Shown here: positions 9,690-18,337 of the stretch, piece by piece | Position numbering within the stretch: position 1 is the first letter of the stretch | Layout of the letters: every line of letters begins with the position of its first letter | Assembly: GCA_946186185.1 (NCBI GenBank) | Contig: CAMHMJ010000027.1 | Location: 1-46,138, forward strand | Length of the DNA: 46,138 bases | DNA from: an uncultured Treponema sp. | Lineage (GTDB): Bacteria; Spirochaetota; Spirochaetia; Treponematales; Treponemataceae | Direction of reading: 5' to 3' | Notes under the pieces: model-generated | The model's input: only the letters and a program-made list of their open reading frames with translations | The model's database searches: none | Told to the model about the DNA's origin: nothing | Position numbers and translations under genes: made by a program

Positions 9690-12542
9690 ATGGAAAATAA
9701 GATTCAAGAAATTCTTTTTGAAAAAATATCTGAACAGAACGTGTACTTTGTTTTTCCGACTCAGATTTCCTGTGACCGCTGGGCTGATTACGCTGTTGTA
9801 AACAGCAAAACCAAAGCCGTTTCCATGGAGCGCTTTATTCCATGGGACGATTTTAAGGGAAGTGCAATCCGAAGCACCAGAAAGGATAAAACTTCAGTTC
9901 CTTCCGTCATGAGGCGTTTTTTTGCTTCTGATTTACTTTCCCAGAATGCAAGAAAGCCTTTCTTAAAAGAAATTGTTTCTCCGGCCTACGCTTCTTCTTC
10001 CGGAGGCTTTGTAAACTGGGTTTCCGGCATCATTCCTGCGCTTTCCATGTGGAAGAAGTTTTTCGATAATTCCGGAAAAACGCCGGATGCCGAAGATGAA
10101 GACTTCCTGGAGATTTACAGGCGCTATCAGGCTTTTCTTGATAAGTACAATCTTTTTGATCCTGCCTGGGAAACTCCGCCTTTCAATAACGACGGAAAAA
10201 AATACATTCTTTTCTACCCTGAAATTCTGAGCGACTGGTTTGAATACGAGTCGATCCTTCGTTCATCCCCAGATATTACAATCGTGAACCTTGAGGCTTC
10301 AAAAAAATCCTCTCCGGTCTTTACATTCCCTGATTCAAGAAGCGAAATCAAGGCCGCAGTGCGATATCTTCGTTATGTTCACGAAAAAGAAAAACTTCCC
10401 TGGGATGAAATTGCTCTCAGCGTTCCCGATATGGAAAGCTACGGTCCCTATGTTACCCGGGAACTGGAGCTTTTTGAAATTCCATATGTTTCAAAATATG
10501 CCCGTCCTCTTTCATCCTTTGCGGCGGGAAGTCTTTTTGCGGATATCCGTGAACTCTATTCAGGTAATTTCTCCTATGAAAGCCTGAAAAAACTCCTTTT
10601 AAATCTTGAACTTCCCTGGAAGGAACGGGAATCGATCGACCAGCTTCTGGAGTTTGGAAGAAACAATAACTGCATAATCAATATTACAGATGAAGGAAAG
10701 ACTCTGGATGTCTGGGAAAAATCCTTTGCAGAAAAAAGATTTGAAGAGCGGGCAAGAACCCTGTATTCAATGTTAAAGAAATCCGTAACGAACCTTGTGC
10801 TTTCAAAAAACTTTTCAGAGCTGAGAAGCCACTATTTTTCCTTTCGGGAAGATTTTTTTGATATGAAACAGTGTTCCGAAAAAACGGATAAAATTCTGGG
10901 CCGTATCCTTACTGAGCTTTCTTCCCTTATTGAACTTGAAAAAACTTTTTCTGAGTGCCAGGTTTCTTCTCCTTTCAGCTTTTTCATTTCCTGTCTGGAT
11001 GAAAAATCCTACTTAAGCCAGTCAGAAAAGAGGGGCGTGCAGGTGCTTCCTTACAAGCTTTCGGGAACGGCGCCTTTTTCCCTTCAGATGGTGCTGGATG
11101 CAAGCCAGACTTCCATGAGCGTAATTTACCGCGCCCTTTCATTTTTGAGGGAAGACAAGCGCAAGGAAATTCTGAATGTTGAGGATGTTAATGCGGGGGA
11201 CGCCTTTATTGCACTTTATCAGAATAATTCCCTTTCAAAAAATGCATGGTTTTCCGTTTCCGCAAAAAACTTTACGGGCTATTCCCAGCCGGTGAGCGTT
11301 CTTGAAGAAGTCAGCTTCGATTCAGTTTCTTCCTCTGCTGCCGGTCTGTCAGAGGATTTTTACAAGGCTGAAAAGCTCTGGTATCAGGAGGAGGGGAATT
11401 TTCCTGAACGGATAACCCGCCACTCAAAAGATGCTTACGAAAACTGGCGGAAAAACTCCTGTCATGAAGAGAATGGAAGGTCTTCTGAGTCTTTTGAGGC
11501 GGGTTCGGGTGCCGGCAACGTGTCTCCTTCTGGGGGCCCTGCTTCTCAGTGTGAGGTGGCAGAGCTTAAGAACTCGGCTCTCAGTCTTATAAATGAAAAG
11601 GCAAGACGGGTAACAGAAAACGGCGGAAAGGTGCGGGTTTCTTATTCTCAGTTAAAGCTGTTTCTTACCTGTCCTCAAAAATACTATTTACACAGCATAA
11701 TGAAGCTGAAGGCTTTGGAAAATGAAGCAGAATTCATTGATAAATGGGAAAGGGGAACTTTGAATCATCTGGTGTTTGAATGCTTCCTGAAGGCCTTAAA
11801 AGAAAGGGGACTTCCTCTTTTTGCACGAAAAAACGGTAAGAGCCCGGAATTGACAGATGAATATGAGTCAATTTTTCAGGCTTCCGTACAAAAAGCCGTT
11901 GAAGAAGAAAACAAAGAGCTGAGCTTTATGGCTCAGACGGTTCTTTCTGTAATGACAGGCTCTCTCCTGGATGAAATGCGCAACACGGTTGCAGATTTTT
12001 CCTGCAGGTTTTCAGGTTATACGGTGTACTCCGTTGAGGAGCCTTTAAGCGTTGAGACTGAAAGCTTTATTGCCGAGGGAAGAATCGATGCTGTTCTTGT
12101 AAGTCCGGAAAGCTGTGAGGCGGTTATTGTTGACTTTAAGACTTCGACTGTTCCCGGAAACCTGTATTATGATGAAGAGGCCTTTGCCCTGACTCAGGAA
12201 TATCCGGATTTCCAGATGCCAATGTATTTTTATCTTCTGAAAAATCAGGCAAGGCCGGTTACTGCAACCAGAGCCTGTTATTATGCAATCAACGGACAGA
12301 AGCTTACTCTGGTCTGCGGGGAAGGTGATGGAGCAGAGATAAAACCGGGTAAATACACTCAGTCACTTGAGGACTACAGGAAAACGGAAGAGAAGTTTAT
12401 TGAATGCCTGGAGTTTTTTGCTTCAGCGATAAAGGAAAAGAAGTTTTCTGTGGGGAAAAAAGATATTTCCTGGAAAAACTGCAATTCCTGCGATTACAGG
12501 GCAGTCTGCCGCAAGGTATTTAATGTCGGAAAGGCATTTTAG
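9690..12542 (+). CDS. addB: AddB/RexB-like subunit of the helicase-nuclease
   Basis: Likely partner of the adjacent AddA-like helicase in processing double-strand breaks for recombination. The C-terminal domain is a RecB-type nuclease with an AddB-style iron-sulphur staple: C661 in FLTCPQKYY, D800 in EGRIDAV, D815-F-K817 in VDFKTS, and C931, C934 and C940 in CNSCDYRAVC. The N-terminal two thirds are a poorly conserved inactivated helicase; I see no Walker A motif where Bacillus AddB has one. A Ser/Gly-rich linker occupies about 590-625. Length (950) is shorter than Bacillus AddB at about 1160. The stop lies 17 nt before the addA-like start, so they form an operon. Family identity rests on the nuclease and cysteine pattern plus the neighbour. 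Confidence 0.82.
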   Translation: MENKIQEILFEKISEQNVYFVFPTQISCDRWADYAVVNSKTKAVSMERFIPWDDFKGSAIRSTRKDKTSVPSVMRRFFASDLLSQNARKPFLKEIVSPAYASSSGGFVNWVSGIIPALSMWKKFFDNSGKTPDAEDEDFLEIYRRYQAFLDKYNLFDPAWETPPFNNDGKKYILFYPEILSDWFEYESILRSSPDITIVNLEASKKSSPVFTFPDSRSEIKAAVRYLRYVHEKEKLPWDEIALSVPDMESYGPYVTRELELFEIPYVSKYARPLSSFAAGSLFADIRELYSGNFSYESLKKLLLNLELPWKERESIDQLLEFGRNNNCIINITDEGKTLDVWEKSFAEKRFEERARTLYSMLKKSVTNLVLSKNFSELRSHYFSFREDFFDMKQCSEKTDKILGRILTELSSLIELEKTFSECQVSSPFSFFISCLDEKSYLSQSEKRGVQVLPYKLSGTAPFSLQMVLDASQTSMSVIYRALSFLREDKRKEILNVEDVNAGDAFIALYQNNSLSKNAWFSVSAKNFTGYSQPVSVLEEVSFDSVSSSAAGLSEDFYKAEKLWYQEEGNFPERITRHSKDAYENWRKNSCHEENGRSSESFEAGSGAGNVSPSGGPASQCEVAELKNSALSLINEKARRVTENGGKVRVSYSQLKLFLTCPQKYYLHSIMKLKALENEAEFIDKWERGTLNHLVFECFLKALKERGLPLFARKNGKSPELTDEYESIFQASVQKAVEEENKELSFMAQTVLSVMTGSLLDEMRNTVADFSCRFSGYTVYSVEEPLSVETESFIAEGRIDAVLVSPESCEAVIVDFKTSTVPGNLYYDEEAFALTQEYPDFQMPMYFYLLKNQARPVTATRACYYAINGQKLTLVCGEGDGAEIKPGKYTQSLEDYRKTEEKFIECLEFFASAIKEKKFSVGKKDISWKNCNSCDYRAVCRKVFNVGKAF

Positions 12543-12559
12543 GGTGAGGGGGAAACAGA

Positions 12560-15500
12560 ATGACAAAAGATAATTTTGCTTGTGGAAATGAGGCTTCTTC
12601 TACTGCCGGAAAAACGGGCGCTTCAGGCGCTCCTGATGGAAAAAAACGGGAGTTTGATGAAAGCCAGAAAGCGGCAATCAATGCCGATAAAAACTCTGTG
12701 GTAAGTGCCGGGGCCGGTTCCGGAAAAACAACGGTTCTTTCGGAACGGTATTGCCGCCTGGTAATTGAACGGAAGTTAAAGCCGGAGGAAATATTAACCC
12801 TCACCTTTACAAAAAAGGCTACGGTTGAAATGTCGTCACGAATCTATAAGGTTTTGAAGGAAAAGGCTCCTGAGGCGGCAAAGGAATTTTACAAGGCGAA
12901 TATCAAGACCCTGGACAGTTACTGTGCCAGCGTGGCAAAAATGGGCGCTCATTTTTACGGCGTTACTCCTGACTTCGTGCAGGACAAGGATGCCTTAAGT
13001 AAAAAAGCCTCGGAACTTTCCCTTTCGTATCTGATGAAAAACCGGAATAATCCTGTTCTGAAGGAACTTGTGGGAACAAAGGATTTTGTTACTGCTGCAA
13101 ACGAGATTTTTTCATATCCGGTTACGGAAAATTCTTCTATTTCCCAGCCCATTGATTTTGATGCGGCCTTGAAAAAACAGAGGGAAGAAATAATCCGTGT
13201 CTGGAACAAGACTACAGCGGAATTTTCTTCCTGCGCAAATTCCTTTGTGAATGAATTGAATACTACCTTTGCCAAGAAAAGCGGTGCTACCCTGGAAAAA
13301 TACCGGGCAGCCTTTGAAAACGGGGTGCCTTCAATTCCGGTTCTTACGGAAGAAATGATAGTTTCCGGGAATTATGGGGAAGTTACAGACTTTTTGAATA
13401 AAATCGAACCCATGCTTACCGTACGGAAACCGGGTGCAATGAGGGATTCTGAGCTTTTGTCCGAATTGTGCGATGCTTTCAGAGAGCAGAACACGGATTT
13501 CCGGTCTGTAAAGGCGTACTTAGTTACCTTTCCAAGCCTTAAGGCTCTTGTTCCGCTTTTAAAAGAATATCAGGAGGAGCTGAATAATTTTAAGCGTTCC
13601 AGCGGGTTTTTAAGCTTTAAGGATATTTCGAGCCTTGCCTTCTGTACACTGCGGGATTATCCTGAAATCAGAAAGCTTGAAAAACAGAAATACAAGGCCA
13701 TTATGATTGATGAATTTCAGGATAACAACAGTCTTCAGCGTGATATGCTTTTTATGCTTGCAGAAAAAGAAGACCGCATGGAAAAGTCTGTTCCGGAAGT
13801 TCAGGATTTGTGCCCGGATAAACTGTTCTTTGTAGGAGATGAAAAGCAGAGTATCTATCTTTTCCGGGGCGCCGACGTTTCTGTTTTCCGTGCCCTTTCT
13901 TCTGATTTTAAGGACGGAAATCTACGGATGGACACGAATTACCGCTCTGATAAGGCTCTTATTGCCTGCTTTAATACGATTTTCGGCGGAGAAGCCTATC
14001 CAACCTGTGGAAGTCCGGCAGTGTCTGCTTTGGAAACAATTCCGGTATCTGACGCTGCTTCCGGTGCTGAAAATCCACAGGCTCCGGGGGCGGTATCTGA
14101 TACTGATCCGGGGGCGGAAGAGTCTTCTTCGGGAGCGGCGTCTTCAGGAGAATCGTCTTCAGAAGTGCCTTCTGCTTTTTATGTGGCCGCGAACACTCCG
14201 GATTCTTCTCCGGAGGGAAAGCAGTTTGATTCATCCGGAAATGAAATTCCGCCTTACGAAGCCGTATATAATCATGTAGAAATCCCTTCTAAAATGAAGG
14301 AAGAAGTTCAGAAAGCTTCTAACCCTGAAGAACTCTATTCTCCTCATATGCATTTTGCCCTTTTTGATTCAGAAAACGCCGTTGAGTCTTCCGAATACCT
14401 TTCCGGCGAAGAGGCGGAAGCAGACTGGATTGCAAGAAAAATAAAGAGTCTGGTGACAGAAGGCGTCAATGGAAAGGTGTACAAATATTCTGACATTGCC
14501 GTTCTTTTACGAAACTATTCTACCCAGAGCGATTTTGAGCGGTCGTTTTTGAATCACTCTATCCCGTATAATACAGAAACGGTGAAGGGCTTTTTTAACG
14601 ACGGTCCTGTAAATGACATTTTTTCCTATCTCCGGCTTCTGGTATATCCGGAGGATTCTCTTTCCTATATGCAGGTGCTCTGTTCTCCATTTGTAAACCT
14701 GAGGGTTGAAGAGGCACAGACTGTTCTTCTTCTGAAAGAGGGTCTTTTTGAACTTTCGAAACCGGAAATATTAAGCGCTGAAAGTTATTCCAGATTTAAA
14801 AACGCTTCTTCCTTCTTTTATGCCCTTAAGGAAAAGGTGAAGACCCTTGAAATTCCTGAAATAATCACGGAGCTCTGGTACAACGCAGGCTACCGCTACG
14901 AGGTATTGTGGAATCAGAGCGTTGGAATGTATGAAAAGATGTACGACCTTCTTTTTGCCCTTGCCCTGAAGGCTAAAAACAACGGTGAGACCCTTGCAAG
15001 CTTTGTAGATAACTCCCGTATTTATATGGAAGAATCCAGCAAGGTTGAAGATATGGACATTCCTATGGAAAAGGTTTCCGGCGTGAATATTCTTTCCATT
15101 CATAAAAGTAAGGGCCTTGAGTATCCCGTTGTTTTTGTTTCCAGTGCCCATAAAAAGGGAGTGAACGATACCAATTCCGCTCCTGTTTATTACGACAGCG
15201 AATTCGGGCTTTCCGTAAACTTTGGAAGCGACGATAACTATTTTTACAACAGGACAAAGGAGCTCCGTAAAAGTAAGGCTTCCGCTGAACTAAGGCGTGT
15301 GGTCTATGTTGCCTTAACCCGTGCCGTAAACGAGCTTTATGTTACCTGCGGAAAATTTGACAAAGGTTCCCTGCAGAAGGCTTTTGACTATGTTCCGGGA
15401 GGTGCCGGTGATGTTTCAACGGTATTCAGCGTGCTGGCTCCTTTCTATGCTCATTTTACCTCAGAAAATTACACCGGAATCAAACCCTTCGATGTAGAAG

Positions 15501-16360
15501 AAATATTACCCGTAAAGCGCGCCTTTGTTTCGGAAGGTAAAAAGCGTAAGAATACCGGTGCAGAAAAGGCAAAACTTTTTAAGGAACTCTCAGAAGCCGG
15601 CCATTATGAGAAGGCTGAAGTTGTCGAAAAAGAAGAGGTCTTGTCTAAATACATAACACCAAGCGCTCTGCACGGAGAGTTTAACGGCGGCGTACAGGAA
15701 GAGGGGATTTCTCCGGAAGTCCAGTCCGGTTCAGGGGGTAATTCAAAGGGCGGTGACACTTCCGCTTCCGGAGTTTCTCCTTCCGGCAAGGCTGCTTTTT
15801 CTTCTGTAAACGAAATTATTGAAAAATCCGGAAATGCCTTCGATTACAGTGATTTCGGAACTCTGGCTCACTCCTATATGGAGGCGGCGGTTAATGGAAA
15901 TCCTTTTGTGTTCCCGGAAGCCCTTGCTTCCCTTCTGAAGGATAAAAAGGATTCTGGGGTTCTGCTTCGTGATTTAGAGCAGATGAAAAATGCTTTTTTT
16001 GAGACTGAGGCAGGCAAGTCTGTTCTTGAAGCCCGGGAAAAGAGCTGGTTCAGGACGGAAACGCCTTTCAAGAGCTGTATCGCCGGAAAAATCGTGAACG
16101 GAGTTATGGACCTTGTTTTTAAGAATTCTGACGGAACCTACACCATTCTTGATTACAAGACGGATCAGGGCGTGGACTGTACAATCTACTATAATCAGCT
16201 AGCCTGCTATAAAAAATCTCTGTGTGAAATGCTTGATATTCGTGAAGCTTCTTCTGTAAAATGCCTTATTCACTTCCTTCGGTACGGAAAAACCTTTGAC
16301 ATCACTGAAGAATGTGAAAAAGTTGATCTTGAAAAGGTATTGAATAATTTTGAAGCCTGA
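12560..16360 (+). CDS. addA: AddA-like UvrD-family helicase-nuclease
   Basis: ATP-dependent helicase and exonuclease subunit, 1266 residues. Walker A GAGSGKTT is at 51-58; the SF1 motif TLTFTKKATVEM follows; Walker B is D384-E385 in MIDEFQD; FVGDEKQSIYLFRGAD is motif III; ILSIHKSKGLEYPVVF is motif V; RRVVYVALTR (912-921) is motif VI. A C-terminal RecB-type nuclease carries D1184 in GVMDLVF and D1198-Y-K1200. Two low-complexity Ser/Gly/Glu-rich insertions (about 490-570 and 1050-1085) are unusual for the family and are probably disordered loops. An SD, GAGGGGG, precedes the ATG. It is co-transcribed with the addB-like gene and probably with the pseudouridine synthase gene that starts 33 nt after its stop. 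Confidence 0.93.
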   Translation: MTKDNFACGNEASSTAGKTGASGAPDGKKREFDESQKAAINADKNSVVSAGAGSGKTTVLSERYCRLVIERKLKPEEILTLTFTKKATVEMSSRIYKVLKEKAPEAAKEFYKANIKTLDSYCASVAKMGAHFYGVTPDFVQDKDALSKKASELSLSYLMKNRNNPVLKELVGTKDFVTAANEIFSYPVTENSSISQPIDFDAALKKQREEIIRVWNKTTAEFSSCANSFVNELNTTFAKKSGATLEKYRAAFENGVPSIPVLTEEMIVSGNYGEVTDFLNKIEPMLTVRKPGAMRDSELLSELCDAFREQNTDFRSVKAYLVTFPSLKALVPLLKEYQEELNNFKRSSGFLSFKDISSLAFCTLRDYPEIRKLEKQKYKAIMIDEFQDNNSLQRDMLFMLAEKEDRMEKSVPEVQDLCPDKLFFVGDEKQSIYLFRGADVSVFRALSSDFKDGNLRMDTNYRSDKALIACFNTIFGGEAYPTCGSPAVSALETIPVSDAASGAENPQAPGAVSDTDPGAEESSSGAASSGESSSEVPSAFYVAANTPDSSPEGKQFDSSGNEIPPYEAVYNHVEIPSKMKEEVQKASNPEELYSPHMHFALFDSENAVESSEYLSGEEAEADWIARKIKSLVTEGVNGKVYKYSDIAVLLRNYSTQSDFERSFLNHSIPYNTETVKGFFNDGPVNDIFSYLRLLVYPEDSLSYMQVLCSPFVNLRVEEAQTVLLLKEGLFELSKPEILSAESYSRFKNASSFFYALKEKVKTLEIPEIITELWYNAGYRYEVLWNQSVGMYEKMYDLLFALALKAKNNGETLASFVDNSRIYMEESSKVEDMDIPMEKVSGVNILSIHKSKGLEYPVVFVSSAHKKGVNDTNSAPVYYDSEFGLSVNFGSDDNYFYNRTKELRKSKASAELRRVVYVALTRAVNELYVTCGKFDKGSLQKAFDYVPGGAGDVSTVFSVLAPFYAHFTSENYTGIKPFDVEEILPVKRAFVSEGKKRKNTGAEKAKLFKELSEAGHYEKAEVVEKEEVLSKYITPSALHGEFNGGVQEEGISPEVQSGSGGNSKGGDTSASGVSPSGKAAFSSVNEIIEKSGNAFDYSDFGTLAHSYMEAAVNGNPFVFPEALASLLKDKKDSGVLLRDLEQMKNAFFETEAGKSVLEAREKSWFRTETPFKSCIAGKIVNGVMDLVFKNSDGTYTILDYKTDQGVDCTIYYNQLACYKKSLCEMLDIREASSVKCLIHFLRYGKTFDITEECEKVDLEKVLNNFEA

Positions 16361-16393
16361 TACATATTCTGGCTGAACTCGGGAGCATTTAGG

Positions 16394-17389
16394 ATGAACA
16401 GAAGTACGCTGTATAAAATGGAACATAAGGCAGACTTTGGGAAAGAAAAAATTGAACTTCTTTATGAAGATTCTTCCCTTGCCGTAATTTACAAGCCAAG
16501 CGGAATGCTGTCTGTTCCCTATCCGGGAAGCCGGAATAAAACTGCCCAGGCGGCTCTGGAGGAGATACTAAGAAAAAAAGGAACCTTCTCTAAAAATCAT
16601 AAGCCCCTTCCTGTTCACCGTCTTGACCGGGATACTTCCGGAGTAATGATGTTCGCCCTTACTGAGCAGGCTCAGAAAAAGATTATGGATACCTGGCAGA
16701 CCATGGTAAAAAGCCGCCTTTACCGGGCGGTAGCAGAAAATCCTGAAAACCCGGCTCTTGTTCTTCCGGACAGCGGTATCATTGACGAAAATCTTGCGTA
16801 CAACGCACATAATGTGGGTTACGTTCCCCGGGAGGAGCATGGCGGACGTGGAGAACATGATGTGCACGGTGGGCATGGAGAACCGGCCGGAAAGGAAAAG
16901 AAAACCATAACGGCGGTTACCCATTACAGGGTTCTGCTCCGGGGAAAAAAATATACCCTTTTTGAGCTTTCCCTTGAAACCGGGCGGAAAAACCAGATCA
17001 GGGCACACCTTTCCTTCAAGGGTTATACCCTTTGCGGCGACGAAAATTACCGGGCTCGCACAAATCCTTTTAACCGCCTTGCCCTTCATGCCCGGACTCT
17101 GGAGTTTGTTCATCCTTTTACCGGGGAATTTTTGAAATTTGAGTGGCCGGAACCGGAGGACTGGGAAGTCTGCGTCGAGAAGGGGCTTAAAAAAGAATAC
17201 GAAGCAGTCTGGAACGAAGAGCAGAAAAAACATTCTGCCCGCCATGAAAGAGAAGCCGCAGCAAGACGGGAACAGAAAGCCTACAGGGATTTTGAAAAGG
17301 CTGCTGAAAAATCCGGCCTGCCTTCAAGAAAAAAGCAGGCGGCCATGGATTATATTTCCCGCGGTAAGCTGCACCAGAAAAAAAAGTAG
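16394..17389 (+). CDS. RluA-family pseudouridine synthase
   Basis: Isomerises uridine to pseudouridine in rRNA or tRNA; the target is not readable from the sequence. The 331-residue protein has the family start LLYEDSSLAVIYKPSGMLSV, the catalytic motif HRLDRDTSG (75-83) with nucleophile D78, the LYRAV motif, and GRKNQIRAHLS followed by the LHA box. No S4 domain is visible at the N-terminus. Odd features are a Gly/His-rich insert near 148-170 and a long charged C-terminal tail (about 265-331) rich in Lys, Arg and Glu, which may bind RNA. GGAG at 16382-16385 is the RBS. It ends convergently with the alarmone synthetase gene. Confidence 0.9.
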   Translation: MNRSTLYKMEHKADFGKEKIELLYEDSSLAVIYKPSGMLSVPYPGSRNKTAQAALEEILRKKGTFSKNHKPLPVHRLDRDTSGVMMFALTEQAQKKIMDTWQTMVKSRLYRAVAENPENPALVLPDSGIIDENLAYNAHNVGYVPREEHGGRGEHDVHGGHGEPAGKEKKTITAVTHYRVLLRGKKYTLFELSLETGRKNQIRAHLSFKGYTLCGDENYRARTNPFNRLALHARTLEFVHPFTGEFLKFEWPEPEDWEVCVEKGLKKEYEAVWNEEQKKHSARHEREAAARREQKAYRDFEKAAEKSGLPSRKKQAAMDYISRGKLHQKKK

Positions 17390-17402
17390 GGCAGAGCGCA
17401 AC

Positions 17403-17446
17403 CTGTACAGACACTGTATTATTCAGTTTGTGTGTACAGTGTTTTT
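17403..17446 (+). terminator. Candidate terminator after the pseudouridine synthase gene
   Basis: CTGTACAGACACTG is followed by CAGTTTGTGTGTACAG, giving an imperfect stem that ends at 17439 and is followed by TGTTTTT. It lies between two converging genes. Confidence 0.55.
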
Positions 17447-17476
17447 CATGCGGTTTTTGCCTGCAGAGCGTGCCCT

Positions 17477-18178
17477 TTACTCCAGCGCCTGGAGTTCTAT
17501 TGCGATTTCTTCCATTTCACGGTCTGTGTCAGCAATTGTTTCGGCGCAGTGCCGGAGCTCCCGCCGGATGCTTTCCGGAATCATGGAACTGGTCTTGTAC
17601 CTTAATTCGTGCTCAAGGCTTGCCCAGAAATCCATGGCAATGGTTCTAAGCTGAATTTCAACCTTGACGTGCTGTTCCGTATGGGAAAGGTAAACCGGAA
17701 TTTCAACCACAAGATGCAGGCTCCTGTAACCCGATTCCTTTGGAGAGGAAATGTAGTCTTTTTCTTCAACCTTTTTGATGTCCGGCTGTTTTAAAAGCAT
17801 TTCCTTTACGGTGTAGATGTCTGAAATGTAGGGGCAGATGACCCGGACTCCCGCAATATCGTTCAGATTGTCCATCATGGACTGAAAGGTTACCGGCTGA
17901 TTTCTTGAAGTGAGCTTTTCTGCACTGCTTTCCGGTGTTTTTATGCGGGATTTAATGGTTTCAATAGGGTTTCGTCTTCCTGTTACCTTGTATTCCTTGT
18001 TCAAAATCTCCAGTTTTGTAACAACCTGCTTTATGGCGCTTTCATAGAGCATCATGATTTCCTGATATTGAAAAGCCATTTTGTAAAAATCTGAGTTTAT
18101 GACAATTTTTTCGGAATTGTCGGCTACGATTGGCAGGCTAAGGTTTTTGTTCTCTTCGAGTTCTTCGATGTTGTTCAT
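17477..18178 (-). CDS. Small alarmone synthetase (RelQ/RelP-like GTP pyrophosphokinase)
   Basis: Transfers pyrophosphate from ATP to GDP or GTP to make (p)ppGpp. At 233 residues it has only the synthetase domain, with no HD hydrolase, TGS or ACT domains of long Rel. Visible motifs are GRRNPIETIKSRIK (67-80), DIAGVRVICPY (107-117), SPKESGYRSLHLVVEI, where Tyr stacks on the acceptor base, and VEIQLRTIAMDFWASLEH with the catalytic-site glutamate and the end of the fold. The C-terminal helix, rich in Glu and Arg, matches the oligomerising tail of RelQ. Its promoter abuts the start codon without an SD. A full-length Rel is not in this window, so this enzyme would depend on another protein for hydrolysis. 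Confidence 0.93.
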   Translation of the reverse strand: MNNIEELEENKNLSLPIVADNSEKIVINSDFYKMAFQYQEIMMLYESAIKQVVTKLEILNKEYKVTGRRNPIETIKSRIKTPESSAEKLTSRNQPVTFQSMMDNLNDIAGVRVICPYISDIYTVKEMLLKQPDIKKVEEKDYISSPKESGYRSLHLVVEIPVYLSHTEQHVKVEIQLRTIAMDFWASLEHELRYKTSSMIPESIRRELRHCAETIADTDREMEEIAIELQALE

Positions 18179-18213
18179 ACTTTAAAAATAACTACAAAAA
18201 GCAAAAGTTTCAA
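18176..18213 (-). promoter_or_regulatory. Promoter of the alarmone synthetase gene, leaderless type
   Basis: On the minus strand TTGAAA (18213-18208), a 17-nt spacer and TATTTT (18190-18185) are followed by 6 nt and then ATG at 18178. No SD is present. Confidence 0.65.
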
Positions 18214-18299
18214 ATTTTTTTGCAGTTTGAAGGGCGAACCTGGAAAAGCTGATTTATAATTGGTTCCTGCTTCAGACTGTGTTAAAATCAAAAATCATC

Positions 18300-18337
18300 T
18301 CGACCGAAGCGGAAAAATTCTGTATAGTGTGAATATG
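18300..18337 (+). promoter_or_regulatory. Promoter of the 18335 gene, leaderless type
   Basis: TCGACC (18300-18305), exactly 17 nt, then TATAGT (18323-18328), then 6 nt and ATG at 18335. No SD. This site decides the start: an in-frame TTG at 18260 would extend the protein by 25 residues but lies upstream of this promoter. Confidence 0.6.

Noticed and set aside
18260..18334. N-terminal extension of the 18335 gene from TTG 18260
   Set aside because: No SD, and the predicted promoter for ATG 18335 lies within it.
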